Below the pieces are notes generated by a model. That model did no database searches. It saw only the letters and a list, made by a program, of their open reading frames with translations, and was not told where the DNA came from. The translations under genes were made by a program, and so were the position numbers. 64,000 nt of DNA from Bacteroidota bacterium (lineage in GTDB: Bacteria > Bacteroidota > Ignavibacteria > Ignavibacteriales > Ignavibacteriaceae): NCBI GenBank assembly GCA_020161395.1, contig JAIUOE010000005.1, positions 62,001 to 126,000 on the forward strand. The letters run 5' to 3'. This document shows, in pieces, positions 1 to 9,822 of this stretch. Every line of letters starts with the position of its first letter. Position 1 is the first letter of the stretch.

Positions 1-571
1 TATTTTTCCGGTTGACATAGAAAAAACCGTTTACACCTCCACCAGCATAAAGATCGCCGTCGATGTTTTTGATACAATAGACAGTCCAGCCGGTATTCCA
101 GGGTATTCCGTCAGAAAAAAGAACCCATTCACCCGGATTGGTCAGGGAGTTTCTGTAAATGCCGCCTCCGATGGTGGAGACATATACATAATCATCCCTG
201 ACCGCAAAATCACTGATCTCCTTCGCTCCCAGTCCGGTCAATCCCGCAGATCTTTCTTCCCACGAATTGCCAAGGTTTGAAGAGAAATAGACTCCTTTCA
301 ATGAAGTACCAATATATATTCCCCCATTGACCGGTAAAATAGCGTTAATTCCGTACTCAACATCCGGCACCTTGGCTGATTTAGCCCATGTGCTGCCTGA
401 GTCAAAAGAGTAGAACAGGAGACTGTCACCACCGGCAAAAAGTGTATCACCCGAAGACCATAGTGAATAGACAGATCCCGGTGATACCGGCTCGACCTTC
501 AGCCACTGTCCGAAGGTTACTCCCAAAGAGGAAAGCATCAGAAAAGTTATAAGCGCATAAATGCGTTTCAT
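1..571 (-). CDS. Secreted Asp-box (BNR/sialidase-like) beta-propeller protein, N-terminal part
   Basis: The frame is open from an ATG at 571 down to the window edge, so only the first 190 or so residues are present. It begins with a signal peptide (MKRIYALITFLMLSS, cleavage probably after TFG). Asp-box-like motifs follow: SFDSGSTW and SSNLGNSWEE, each after a strand pattern such as LFAGGDSLLFYS or GIYIGTSLKGVYFS. This is the repeat style of sialidase or Ycf48-like propellers, which in the Bacteroidetes/Ignavibacteria lineage are often large exported proteins. The substrate and the full length cannot be seen. A propeller fold is fairly sure; enzymatic activity is not claimed. Confidence 0.7.
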   Translation of the reverse strand, partial: MKRIYALITFLMLSSLGVTFGQWLKVEPVSPGSVYSLWSSGDTLFAGGDSLLFYSFDSGSTWAKSAKVPDVEYGINAILPVNGGIYIGTSLKGVYFSSNLGNSWEERSAGLTGLGAKEISDFAVRDDYVYVSTIGGGIYRNSLTNPGEWVLFSDGIPWNTGWTVYCIKNIDGDLYAGGGVNGFFYVNRKN

Positions 572-691
572 AGTCATAAATTCCAAAATTGTGTAGCCCA
601 ATTAAACATCCAAACAGTTGAGATTGAACCGGGAATATGTTTCTGGTGTATTATAATGATAAATGGTTATTATTTTTGAGGATTACTGCTG

Positions 692-2434
692 TCAGGAAAG
701 TGGAAGAGTAAAGTAAAATGTCGTTCCCTTTTCGGCATTTCTGCGTACCTTGATTGTGCCGCCGTTCTGTAATATAAAATCATGGCATAAAATCAACCCG
801 AGACCTGTCCCCTTTTCACCAAGAGTACCAGTGGTTTTGATTGATTCGTCGATCCTGAAAAGCTTTTTTATGTCTTCTTCTGCAATACCCACACCATCAT
901 CTGTTACTGAAACAATTGCCATACCGGAAGAGATTTCAGACGAGATGGTTATTTTTCCACCGGGGGCGGTAAACTTGCCCGCATTTGTTATCAGATTTCT
1001 GAGTACAGTCTTTATCATATTGGTATCAGCGAACACTTCTAGTGAATGTGGTACCTCAATTTCGAGACTAAGTTTTTTCAGAGTTGCCTGAGAGCGATAC
1101 GATTCCACTGTCTTCATAATCAGATCGCTCAGGTCGAACTTTACCGGTGCAAATGCAAGGGCACCTGTCTGCTGTCTCGACCATTCGAGCAGGTTCTCGA
1201 GAGTCTTGAATGTTTCTTTTGCAGTTTGATTTATTTCATTCAGCAACTTAAGTTTTTCATCATCCGGAAGCTCGGCATAATCTTCTATTACAATGTCAGA
1301 AAGACCGATGATCCCAAAAAACGGATTTTTCAAATCGTGAGCAATTATCGAAAGGAGTTTGTCTTTTGCGGAATTCAGTTCCTTGAGCTCATTTCTGTTA
1401 CGGGTCAACACTGCTTCACTCATTTTAAGATCGGTAACATCGGAAACACTGATTAATCTGCCTTGGGGGTTTCCTTCCTGATCGGAAATATCAATTGATG
1501 TGGCACTGAAATTCATTCCATTGAAAATGAAATCGATCTTCGATATCTCTTTTTTGTCACAAATCTCAGCAAGTTCGGGAATATTGGAGAAGAGTATCGA
1601 AGGTTTTCCGCCAGTCAGGGCTTTTTTCCCGGTGTATGTAAGAAAGGTCTTGTTTACATCAATTATTCTTCCTTCTCCGTCAAGTACAATAATCCCTTCA
1701 TTCAGATTATCAAACAAAATGTTTCGGGCGACAGGAATAAGATCGAGAAATGAGTACTTGAAGATTGCAGTGGAAATCAAGACCCCCGTAACTGCAAATG
1801 CAACAGGTGTCGGATCGATATAGCCAATGTACTCACCAAAGAAGACATAAACTGCGTTTACTGAGATAGGCAAAATTTGTGCAATCAGCAGGAGCAGGAG
1901 TTGCTTTCTGAAAAGACCCGAGAAAGACCAGATTCCCCTTAGAAGATGTAAAATTGTTGCTCCCACTGCAGAGTATGTAACCACTACAACGATGTAGAAG
2001 AAGAGACCATGACCGTAGTCTGCCGTTATACCTGCAGCTCCGTTTGAGAGTGTGACTGCGGGCCAGAGAAGCTTGTGATAACTGTTGGTTGCCGCTGCCA
2101 GGAAAGCTGTTGCAGGGAAGATAAAAAACAGTATTTTGGTCAGTTTTATATGAAAACCGGAAGATTGTGTAAACCGGAGAACAAATGACAAAAATGCGAA
2201 TGGAATCAAAGGAATAGCAAGATAGGTGAAGACCGACCAGAATGTTTTCGCTTCCACAGTTGTGACTGCCTGCTCGAATGTTCCCCCTAAACACCAGATG
2301 GAAACGGCAACAATCATCAAAAAGAAATAGTCACCCCCCCTGACTGTCCCTTTTCTCTGATAAACTGCGATCGAAACGAAAAAAGATAGTAAAAATGCTA
2401 TAAAAAGAAGGGCTATATAGAAATTAAATTGCAT
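692..2434 (-). CDS. Sensor histidine kinase with N-terminal 7TM sensor and PAS domain
   Basis: This 580-residue membrane sensor kinase has about seven hydrophobic segments in residues 5-226 (HisKA_7TM type). A PAS domain follows at about 238-335 (start NLNEGIIVLDGEGRIIDV). The HisKA domain has the phosphoacceptor His366 in IIAHDLKNPF. The HATPase_c domain has the N box around Asn480, DDGVGI at 512-517 and GTGLGL at 542-547. All catalytic boxes are intact, so it should autophosphorylate. No response regulator lies beside it. The ATG start at 2434 opens directly into the first membrane segment. The ligand is unknown. Confidence 0.93.
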   Translation of the reverse strand: MQFNFYIALLFIAFLLSFFVSIAVYQRKGTVRGGDYFFLMIVAVSIWCLGGTFEQAVTTVEAKTFWSVFTYLAIPLIPFAFLSFVLRFTQSSGFHIKLTKILFFIFPATAFLAAATNSYHKLLWPAVTLSNGAAGITADYGHGLFFYIVVVVTYSAVGATILHLLRGIWSFSGLFRKQLLLLLIAQILPISVNAVYVFFGEYIGYIDPTPVAFAVTGVLISTAIFKYSFLDLIPVARNILFDNLNEGIIVLDGEGRIIDVNKTFLTYTGKKALTGGKPSILFSNIPELAEICDKKEISKIDFIFNGMNFSATSIDISDQEGNPQGRLISVSDVTDLKMSEAVLTRNRNELKELNSAKDKLLSIIAHDLKNPFFGIIGLSDIVIEDYAELPDDEKLKLLNEINQTAKETFKTLENLLEWSRQQTGALAFAPVKFDLSDLIMKTVESYRSQATLKKLSLEIEVPHSLEVFADTNMIKTVLRNLITNAGKFTAPGGKITISSEISSGMAIVSVTDDGVGIAEEDIKKLFRIDESIKTTGTLGEKGTGLGLILCHDFILQNGGTIKVRRNAEKGTTFYFTLPLS

Positions 2435-2510
2435 ATATTTGAATTAAAATAATTCTCAATCTACGAAATTGTTTCGTTTAATTTACTGATTAAATAACTC
2501 TCTAATTTCT

Positions 2511-2885
2511 ATGTCATTTCTAATAGTTGCGCTTGGTTCTGCTCTTGGTGGAGTGCTCCGCTACTGGCTCTCGAATGTGGTTTACAACTTCCTGCCCGCG
2601 ACCTTCCCTTTCGGTACGATGCTGGTAAATTTCGCGGGTAGTTTCATTATCGGTGCCACAATCTTCGGGCTAAGCGACCGGGGTTTAATATCTCAGGATT
2701 TGAGACTCTTCCTCACTGTCGGATTCTGTGGTGGTTTCACTACTTTTTCAACCTTCTCGTTGGAAACCGTCAATCTCCTGCGAAATTCTGAATATATCCT
2801 TGCCGGCGTGAACATTGGTTTATCTCTCATAATCTGCCTGGCAGCAACTTTTCTCGCATTTGTAATTTTTTCACAGGAGCAGTAA
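2511..2885 (+). CDS. crcB: Fluoride exporter FluC/CrcB
   Basis: This 124-residue inner-membrane protein is full length for the family, which forms dual-topology dimers that let fluoride out of the cell. Visible family motifs are GGVLRYWLS (residues 13-21), FGTMLVNFAGSF with Asn40 (34-45), and GFCGGFTTFSTFS (71-83), which includes the phenylalanine and Thr/Ser residues that line the pore. Four hydrophobic segments are evident. The stop codon is one base from the start of the next gene (DUF190), so the two are surely co-transcribed. I looked for a fluoride riboswitch in 2435-2510 and saw none. Confidence 0.95.
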   Translation: MSFLIVALGSALGGVLRYWLSNVVYNFLPATFPFGTMLVNFAGSFIIGATIFGLSDRGLISQDLRLFLTVGFCGGFTTFSTFSLETVNLLRNSEYILAGVNIGLSLIICLAATFLAFVIFSQEQ

Positions 2886-2886
2886 T

Positions 2887-3234
2887 ATGGTAATCCCAAA
2901 AGAAGCCAAACTGTTGAGAATTTTTATCGGTGAGTCTGATAAAATTCACCTGATCCCCGTTTACGAAAAAATCGTATTGTTAGCCCGTGAATCAGGACTT
3001 GCGGGTGCCACTGTTTTCAAAGGTATCATGAGTTTTGGGGGAAGAAGCCGGATTCACACAACAAAAATTTTAAGGCTGTCTGAAGATCTGCCATTGATAA
3101 TCGAAATAGTGGATGACAGCGAAAAAATAGAGAAGTTTTTACCCGTTGTCGATGACCTGTTTTCGAAAGCCGGGTGTGGCGGACTTATTACAATTGAAAG
3201 AGCGGAAGTTATCAAGTACACTTCGGGCGGATAA
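2887..3234 (+). CDS. DUF190 domain protein (PII-like fold), partner of FluC
   Basis: This 115-residue cytosolic protein opens with the DUF190 signature KLLRIFIGESDK and keeps the family's YEKIVLLARESGLAGATVFKG helix and the GGLITIERAEVI C-terminal strand. DUF190 proteins resemble the PII/GlnK signalling fold, but their biochemical role is not established. The gene lies one base downstream of the fluoride channel; this pairing is common in bacteria, and the two domains are sometimes fused. A role in fluoride sensing or in gating the channel is therefore a reasonable inference, not something the sequence proves. Confidence 0.9.
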   Translation: MVIPKEAKLLRIFIGESDKIHLIPVYEKIVLLARESGLAGATVFKGIMSFGGRSRIHTTKILRLSEDLPLIIEIVDDSEKIEKFLPVVDDLFSKAGCGGLITIERAEVIKYTSGG

Positions 3235-3301
3235 AGGATTTCAAACAAAAAATACCAACATTAAATAAATTTACTTTCAGAACATCTACCGGAAAAGTTC
3301 A

Positions 3302-5533
3302 ATGAACACAAACATATCAAAATTCTGTATCGCAATTTTAATTGCTATAATACTATACAGTCCAATACACTCCCAAAATCCTGTTATAGAGAAAAAGATC
3401 GACTCCCTTCTTTCCATAATGACCATTGAAGAAAAAGCCGGTCAACTGCATCAGGTTAGTCTTTCATGGAGTACGGGTCCTGCTTCACCCGAAGGAAACA
3501 AACTGGACGACATTAAAGCCGGGAGAATGGGTGCCATTCTGAATATTCTCGGAGCAAAAAAGATTCGCGCCCTTCAGGAACTGGCAATGCAGTCCAGACT
3601 TAAAATACCGCTTCTCTTCGGACTTGATGTTATTCATGGCTACAAAACCACTTTTCCCATTCCTTTGGCGGAATCGATGAGCTGGGATCTTGCAGCAATT
3701 GAAAAAGCGGCGAGAGTTGCTGCATATGAGTCCGCTTCAAGCGGGATCAACTGGACATTCGCCCCAATGGTCGATATTGCAAGAGATCCGAGATGGGGCA
3801 GAATAATGGAAGGCGCGGGGGAAGATACATATCTTGGTTCACTTATAGCTGCAGCAAGAGTGATTGGATTTCAGGGAAAGGGTCTTGGAAGTCTCGATGC
3901 TGTGATGGCATGTGTGAAGCATTTTGCAGCATACGGTGCAGCAGTCGGGGGAAGGGATTACAATTCAACAGATATGAGTGAAAGAACACTTCGTCAGACT
4001 TATCTTCCTCCGTTTAAGGCTGCCACTGATGCCGGTGCCGCCACCTTCATGAACAGTTTTAATGATTTGAACGGAGTTCCCGCAACGGGAAGTGCTTTCC
4101 TGCAAAGAAAAATTCTTAAGGGTGAATGGGGATTTAACGGTTTTGTTGTCAGTGACTGGAACTCAATCGGCGAAATGATCCCGCATGGATTTGCTCTCGA
4201 CAAATACGATGCTGCGAAAAAAGCCATACTCGCCGGAAATGATATGGACATGGAAACTTACTCTTACAGGGATCTCCTGGCAGAACTTGTGAAAAACGGG
4301 GATGTACCTCTCTCAATAGTTGACGATGCAGTAAGAAGAGTCTTGCGGAAAAAATTCGAACTCGGTTTGTTTGATGATCCGTACCGTTTTACGAACGAAG
4401 AAAGAGAAATCAAAGCCCTTTCTGACCCCGAAAACAGAAAGGCAGCCCGGGATATGGCTAAAAAAAGCATCGTCCTTATGAAAAACGAACATAAAACTCT
4501 GCCTCTTTCGAGGAATAAAAAGGTTGCACTTATTGGACCCCTTGCCAAATCTGAAACCGACATGCTCGGTGGATGGTCTGTTGGCTGGGATGACAACAGC
4601 GATGTGGTCTCACAATTCGAAGGACTCGAAAATCTTCTAGGAAAAGGAAATGTCCTCCACGCTGAAGGTTGTGGAGTAAAATCACTTGAGAAAAAAGGAT
4701 TTCGGGAAGCCATCGAAACAGCAAAGAAAGCTGATGTTGTAATTCTTACTCTCGGAGAGAGCCGTGATATGAGCGGGGAGGCTCAAAGCAGATCTGATAT
4801 CACAATTCCCGGCGTTCAGGAAGAACTCGCTGAAGCTGTTTTTGCACTCGGCAAGCCTGTGGTTGTATTGATTAATGCAGGGCGACCTCTGGTTTTTGAA
4901 AAAATAGCGAAAAAGGCTGACGCAATTTTTTATACATGGTTTTTGGGAAGTGAAGCCGGAAACGCAATCGCTGATGTACTCTATGGCGCGTATAATCCTT
5001 CCGCAAAACTGACAGTTTCTTTCCCCAGAACTGTCGGTCAGGTACCTATCTACTATGACCACTTCAATACGGGAAGACCCTCAATGACCGACATCCCTTC
5101 GAAGGATTACAGAACGGGATACACAGACTTAAAACAAAGCCCTGAATACCCGTTTGGATACGGACTCAGCTACACCACTTTTAAGTATGATGGATTAAAT
5201 ACTTCAAAAGTTGAGATGAAAGCGGATGGTAAAGTTGAATTCACATGTACGGTGACAAATACAGGCGACTATCCAGGTGAGGAAATTGTCCAGCTATACA
5301 TTCGCGACAGGGTAGCTTCACTGGTAAGACCCGTAAAAGAATTAAAGGACTTCGCAAAAATTTATCTGAAACCCGGTGAATCGAAAAAGGTGAGTTTTGT
5401 CATCGATAAGGAAAAGCTCTCCTTTTATAATGAAAATCTGGAATGGGTGGCAGAACCGGGTGCGTTCGATATCATGATTGGAGCATCTTCAGCCGATATC
5501 AGGCTTTCAGCAGAACTTAAACTGGTTAAATAA
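3302..5533 (+). CDS. bglX: GH3 beta-glucosidase, BglX type, exported
   Basis: This 743-residue glycoside hydrolase family 3 enzyme should release glucose from beta-linked oligosaccharides in the periplasm or at the surface. A signal peptide (ILIAIILYSPIHS) ends near residue 24. The N-terminal barrel contains KHFAAYG at 206-212 and the nucleophile Asp285 in GFVVSDWNS. The second domain carries SGEAQSRSDI, where Glu493 is the likely acid/base by comparison with E. coli BglX. A fibronectin-III-like C-terminal domain covers about 650-735. The length matches BglX. The gene starts 68 bases after DUF190 and may be read from the same transcript. Confidence 0.94.
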   Translation: MNTNISKFCIAILIAIILYSPIHSQNPVIEKKIDSLLSIMTIEEKAGQLHQVSLSWSTGPASPEGNKLDDIKAGRMGAILNILGAKKIRALQELAMQSRLKIPLLFGLDVIHGYKTTFPIPLAESMSWDLAAIEKAARVAAYESASSGINWTFAPMVDIARDPRWGRIMEGAGEDTYLGSLIAAARVIGFQGKGLGSLDAVMACVKHFAAYGAAVGGRDYNSTDMSERTLRQTYLPPFKAATDAGAATFMNSFNDLNGVPATGSAFLQRKILKGEWGFNGFVVSDWNSIGEMIPHGFALDKYDAAKKAILAGNDMDMETYSYRDLLAELVKNGDVPLSIVDDAVRRVLRKKFELGLFDDPYRFTNEEREIKALSDPENRKAARDMAKKSIVLMKNEHKTLPLSRNKKVALIGPLAKSETDMLGGWSVGWDDNSDVVSQFEGLENLLGKGNVLHAEGCGVKSLEKKGFREAIETAKKADVVILTLGESRDMSGEAQSRSDITIPGVQEELAEAVFALGKPVVVLINAGRPLVFEKIAKKADAIFYTWFLGSEAGNAIADVLYGAYNPSAKLTVSFPRTVGQVPIYYDHFNTGRPSMTDIPSKDYRTGYTDLKQSPEYPFGYGLSYTTFKYDGLNTSKVEMKADGKVEFTCTVTNTGDYPGEEIVQLYIRDRVASLVRPVKELKDFAKIYLKPGESKKVSFVIDKEKLSFYNENLEWVAEPGAFDIMIGASSADIRLSAELKLVK

Positions 5534-5597
5534 TAACTGATGGTTAAACTTCTTTTTTTTGAACATTGTCTATGAGTCAGAAAAAACAGGAATAACT

Positions 5598-6911
5598 TTG
5601 CGAATATTAATTTTTCTGCAGATTCTGTTGCTTGGGATTTCCCAGGCACAGAATCTCTATTTTCCTCCCCTCACCGGAAGTGAGTGGGAGACAGTATCCC
5701 CTGCATCTCTTGGCTGGGATTTAACAAAAACCGACTCTTTATACGCTTTCCTCTCTTCCACCAATACAAAGGCATTTTTGGTATTGAAGGACGGGAAAAT
5801 TGCCATCGAAAAATATTTTGGTTCCTTCACGAAAGACAGTGTATGGTATTGGGCATCTGCGGGAAAATCATTAACTGCAGTTCTGGTCGGAATTGCAAAA
5901 CAGGAAGGGAAAATTAATCTCGATGACTCCACTTCCAAATATCTTTCACAGGGCTGGTCTTCCCTTTCACCCTCACAAGAGGGCAGAATAAAATTAATCC
6001 ATCAGTTGACCATGACTACCGGACTTGATGACGGAGTTTCCGATCCCTACTGTACACTTCCCGCCTGCCTCATTTATAAAGCTGAACCGGGCACCAGGTG
6101 GGCATATCACAACGCCCCCTACACTCTCCTTGATAATGTGATTGAGAGTGCCACCGGACTGAACATGAACCAGTTTTTCCAGCAAAAACTCCGTCCTTCT
6201 ACAGGTATTAACGGGCTCTATCTGAAAAACGGCTACAATAATGTCTTCTACAGCAACGCGAGAAGCATGGCACGGTTCGGTCTGTTAATGCTTAACAAGG
6301 GGAAGTGGAACTCGACATCAGTGGTCACAGACACAACATATTACAGGGAGATGGTAAACACCTCACAAAACCTTAACCTCTCCTACGGTTATCTGTGGTG
6401 GCTGAATGGAAAAGAATCATTTATGTTACCTCAGACTCAGTTTGTCTTTCCCGGTGCTTTTGCACCGGATGCCCCTGCTGACATGATTGCCGCCATAGGC
6501 AAAAACGGACAACTTGTAAATGTAGTACCCGGTGACAGGCTTGTAATGATCAGGATGGGAGACGCTCCCGGTTCAGGGGTTGAAGTGCCAACATTTTATA
6601 ATAACGATATTTGGAAGAGACTGAAAGTGGTGGTTAACCCCGCCACATCGATTAAGGAAAACTCATTTTCAAAAAAAGAAGAAGTCGGGGTATTCCCGGT
6701 TCCGACAGGCAGCACACTTTTCATCAAAGGATTGGGTGAGTCGAAGGAACCTGCAGAGGTAAATATCTACTCAGTGACCGGCGAGAAGGTTCTCAGATCA
6801 TTTTACAACGGTTCTCTCGATATCTCTTCTCTGTCCGATGGAGTCTGGATTGGGGTGATTGTCACGGAGAAAGGAACCGGCACCTTTAAGTTTGTGAAAT
6901 CATCACAATAA
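5598..6911 (+). CDS. Secreted class C beta-lactamase-family serine hydrolase with C-terminal sorting domain
   Basis: The preferred start is a TTG at 5598. AGGA lies six bases upstream, and the start opens straight into a signal peptide (MRILIFLQILLLGISQAQ). An in-frame TTG at 5559 would add 13 polar residues. In the 437-residue product the serine hydrolase motif SAGK (Ser87, Lys90) and Tyr170-x-Asn172 (AYHN) are present, as in beta-lactamase-related esterases and DD-peptidases. The last 70 or so residues (EVGVFPVPTGSTLFIKGL to the end) form a Por/type IX secretion sorting-like domain with the usual VNIYSVTGEKV strand, so surface or extracellular delivery is likely. The natural substrate is unknown. 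Confidence 0.85.
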   Translation: MRILIFLQILLLGISQAQNLYFPPLTGSEWETVSPASLGWDLTKTDSLYAFLSSTNTKAFLVLKDGKIAIEKYFGSFTKDSVWYWASAGKSLTAVLVGIAKQEGKINLDDSTSKYLSQGWSSLSPSQEGRIKLIHQLTMTTGLDDGVSDPYCTLPACLIYKAEPGTRWAYHNAPYTLLDNVIESATGLNMNQFFQQKLRPSTGINGLYLKNGYNNVFYSNARSMARFGLLMLNKGKWNSTSVVTDTTYYREMVNTSQNLNLSYGYLWWLNGKESFMLPQTQFVFPGAFAPDAPADMIAAIGKNGQLVNVVPGDRLVMIRMGDAPGSGVEVPTFYNNDIWKRLKVVVNPATSIKENSFSKKEEVGVFPVPTGSTLFIKGLGESKEPAEVNIYSVTGEKVLRSFYNGSLDISSLSDGVWIGVIVTEKGTGTFKFVKSSQ

Positions 6912-7376
6912 CGCATTTAATGCGAAATATGACATCATGATTGCATAGAGAATAGTCGACAGGGAGAAACGAACCAGTCTGCCAACCGATCTATTCTCAG
7001 AAGTGAAGAAACGGTATCCGTGAAGGATACCCGCCTGAAAAAGATAGAGAGCATATCCGAGTATCACAACTGCCTGTGCAACCATCCCTCTGTCAGGAAA
7101 TACGGCGACAAATCCCGCAATTCCAAATGCAAGATTTGCAAATCCAACTTCAAACATCCAGTCCGGACGGTCGGTTTCCCACCCCATCCTTTTTGCATCT
7201 GACTTGTGAAAAATTACATGTCGTATGAATGCAAGAACACCGACAATTCCAACTGTGGTAATGGTTACCGTTTTAAGTGCCAAAACGGCATTGTTTGAGG
7301 TTATGAAGTAAAATCCGAAAAATATTCCGATAGTGCCGCATAGTGTGCCGGTAATACCGATTATGTTGGCAATCAT
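6903..7376 (-). CDS. DUF6790-like integral membrane protein
   Basis: This 157-residue protein has four or five hydrophobic segments: residues 2-27, 34-50, a segment around GFANLAFGIAGFVAVF, another around AVVILGYALYLFQAG, and a C-terminal segment. Between them lies a charged loop, HKSDAKRMGWETDRPDW, followed by a polar motif near HGYRFF. It resembles DUF6790 membrane proteins, which have no known function. It converges with the preceding hydrolase gene and overlaps its 3' end by nine bases. The ATG is preceded by TGAAAG. Family assignment is from memory of the pattern and is moderately sure. Confidence 0.7.
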   Translation of the reverse strand: MIANIIGITGTLCGTIGIFFGFYFITSNNAVLALKTVTITTVGIVGVLAFIRHVIFHKSDAKRMGWETDRPDWMFEVGFANLAFGIAGFVAVFPDRGMVAQAVVILGYALYLFQAGILHGYRFFTSENRSVGRLVRFSLSTILYAIMMSYFALNALL

Positions 7377-7435
7377 CTTTCAACTCACTGAATGGTTAAT
7401 TAAATGCTGTTGTCACGGGCTACAATGATCTTACA

Positions 7436-9724
7436 TTAATTTTCGGATGCAGGGAGAGAAAATCTGAAAGTGGCACCTTTGTCGACCACTCCTTCAGCCT
7501 CCACTGTTCCACCATGTTTCATAACGATCCTCTGAACAATCGCCAGTCCGACACCGGTACCCTCAAATTGATTCATCCCGTGAAGCCTCTGAAACACTCC
7601 AAAAAGTTTGTCTTTATATTTCATGTCGAATCCTGCTCCATTGTCAGAGATTGAATAAATTATTTTGTTTGCGACAGATTTACAGGAAACAGTTATTTCG
7701 GGTTGCGGAACCCTGGAAGAAAACTTCACGGCATTCGAAACGAGGTTGTAAACAACCTGCCGGATCATCGTGGCATCTCCATAACATTTTTCAAGCTCCT
7801 GCCTGTTAAATGTGATTTTATCACGATATGATCCGGTTGTAATCTCCATAAAGGTTGCGTCAAATAAAGCGTTCATGTCGATGGGTGACCTGATTATATC
7901 TTTTCTTGCGAGTCGGGAGAAACTAAGCAGGTCGTCGATAAGTTGCCCCATCTTTGTGGAATTCTCCTTGATAATCGAGCAAATTCTTCTTCCCTCTTCG
8001 TCAAGCTTGTCACCATAGTCCTCTTCAAGCATTGAGGTGAATCCATTTACCGCCCGAAGCGGTGCCCGCAAATCATGTGAGACGGAATAACTGAATGCCT
8101 CCAGTTCCTTGTTGGCAGCGAGGAGCTGCTCGGTTCTCTCCTCAACTCTTTTTTCCAGTTCGGTGTTAAGCCTGAGGAGCTCTTCACGGGTTTGCTTTTT
8201 TTCAGTAATATCGGTGATTATGATTTGAATCGCCGGCATTTCATTGAATGAAACAGGGGTCTCAATAATTTCCACATCGATTTCGGTTCCGTCAAGCCTG
8301 AGATAGACCTCTTCGATTGGAAAATGTTCCAATGAACCCTGGATCAGCCGGTCAGTCCTTTCCTGGGATTGTGTTCTGAAGTCGGGGTGAATAAATCCCT
8401 CAATTTCTTTACCAAGCAACTGATAGTAGGAACTGGCACCCAATAAATGAAGAGCCGAGGGATTTAGATAAACAATATTTCCCCATTGTTGAACAATAAT
8501 ACCAACCGGAGCAACATTTAAAATATTTTTGTATCTCTCCTCACTCTCCTTCAGCGCAAGCCCGGCGAGAACTTCCTCCGTAACATCCACAATTGTGGAA
8601 ATCAGTAAATTGGATTCAGGCAACGGAATACTGGTAGCAGTAATGTACCTCATTATCTCTCCACCTCTCGAGATTGGAACATTCTCCCATCGCATCCTCG
8701 ATTGTTCACCCGAAGCAATATCCTCCAACACTCTTTTCTTTATATCCGCTCTGAATTCAGGATCTTCATATACTGCCTCCCAAAATGCGTCAGGATCTGT
8801 TAATTCCTCCCTGGTAGTGCAATAATATTTTGTGAATAAATCATTCATAAAATGAAATTTCACATCAGGGAATACCGAGTTGACTGAAAGTCCGATTGGG
8901 AGATTCTCCATTATAAGTTTAGAAAGCTGCTCTTTTTCCTTAATCTCAAATTCTGCATTTTTCAACTGTGTTATGTCCGCAACCACCCCGAAATACCCGG
9001 TTACAACTCCGTCATCATCGAACATGAATTTCGATTTTGAAAGAATCCAGAAAGGGGATCCGTCTTTTCGGAAAGCGCTCAATTCATGACACCATATTTT
9101 GTCTCCTGTTGGCTGACCGGTTTCGATGAGATTCGATTGCTCAAGAACGGTCTCCGATATGGCCTGAAGAGATTCCGTGGTCAGAAAATCTTTCTGTCGA
9201 AGTTCTGAGAACTCTGCGGTCGTATATCCAAATATCTTTTCAACAGACGGACTTACGAATGTAAGATTCCTGTCGAGGTCTGAGGTCCAGATCATTTCGG
9301 AAATGTTTTCTGTTATCCTCCGGTATTTGAGTTCGCTCTCTACCAGGAGTCTTTCCGAGACTTTCTGTTCGGTTATCTCCTGAAAAATAATGGAAATCCC
9401 GTTTGGTGAGGGGTAGATTCTGTTGGCGAACCATCTGTCCCATGGGGGGTAATATTCCTCGATGAAAATCGGTTTTTGTGTTTGAAAAGCTTCAATATAT
9501 GCATCTGCAAACTTCGTCCCTTTTGCCTCAGGGTACTCTTCCCAGTAGTTTTTCCCGACAAGGTATTTGGACTCCCTACCCAACATCGTGCTGGCATGAT
9601 CATTTACATATATGTAGTTAAACTTCTCGTCGAACGCAACCACTCCGTCACTAATTCGTTCGAGCAATTCCTCCAGCATATTTACTCTTTTTTCAGATTC
9701 AGATTTTAATTCAACGGCAGCCAT
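7436..9724 (-). CDS. Cytosolic multi-PAS sensor histidine kinase
   Basis: This 762-residue protein has no membrane segment, so it should sense an intracellular signal. Four PAS-type domains can be traced, at about 15-120, 135-255, 265-385 and 395-510; the second and fourth end in the usual DITQLK and DITEKK linkers. A short coiled coil then leads into a phytochrome-type HisKA with His550 in SVSHDLRAPLRAV. The HATPase has an N box near Asn660, DNGAGF at 694-699 and GTGVGLAI at 722-729. It lies upstream of nothing resembling a receiver gene and follows another soluble kinase by 98 bases, so the two may share a transcript. Confidence 0.92.
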   Translation of the reverse strand: MAAVELKSESEKRVNMLEELLERISDGVVAFDEKFNYIYVNDHASTMLGRESKYLVGKNYWEEYPEAKGTKFADAYIEAFQTQKPIFIEEYYPPWDRWFANRIYPSPNGISIIFQEITEQKVSERLLVESELKYRRITENISEMIWTSDLDRNLTFVSPSVEKIFGYTTAEFSELRQKDFLTTESLQAISETVLEQSNLIETGQPTGDKIWCHELSAFRKDGSPFWILSKSKFMFDDDGVVTGYFGVVADITQLKNAEFEIKEKEQLSKLIMENLPIGLSVNSVFPDVKFHFMNDLFTKYYCTTREELTDPDAFWEAVYEDPEFRADIKKRVLEDIASGEQSRMRWENVPISRGGEIMRYITATSIPLPESNLLISTIVDVTEEVLAGLALKESEERYKNILNVAPVGIIVQQWGNIVYLNPSALHLLGASSYYQLLGKEIEGFIHPDFRTQSQERTDRLIQGSLEHFPIEEVYLRLDGTEIDVEIIETPVSFNEMPAIQIIITDITEKKQTREELLRLNTELEKRVEERTEQLLAANKELEAFSYSVSHDLRAPLRAVNGFTSMLEEDYGDKLDEEGRRICSIIKENSTKMGQLIDDLLSFSRLARKDIIRSPIDMNALFDATFMEITTGSYRDKITFNRQELEKCYGDATMIRQVVYNLVSNAVKFSSRVPQPEITVSCKSVANKIIYSISDNGAGFDMKYKDKLFGVFQRLHGMNQFEGTGVGLAIVQRIVMKHGGTVEAEGVVDKGATFRFSLPASEN

Positions 9725-9822
9725 TTTTTTCTCGATTCAAAATATTCTCACAACAACAAGTAACTTATCTAAAAACTTCAAAACAGCAAAAACAGGATTA
9801 AAGCAGCATTCCTATTTGCCAT

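Noticed and set aside
2435-2510. Possible fluoride riboswitch in front of crcB
   Set aside because: The 76-base gap is too AT-rich and shows none of the conserved fluoride aptamer segments.
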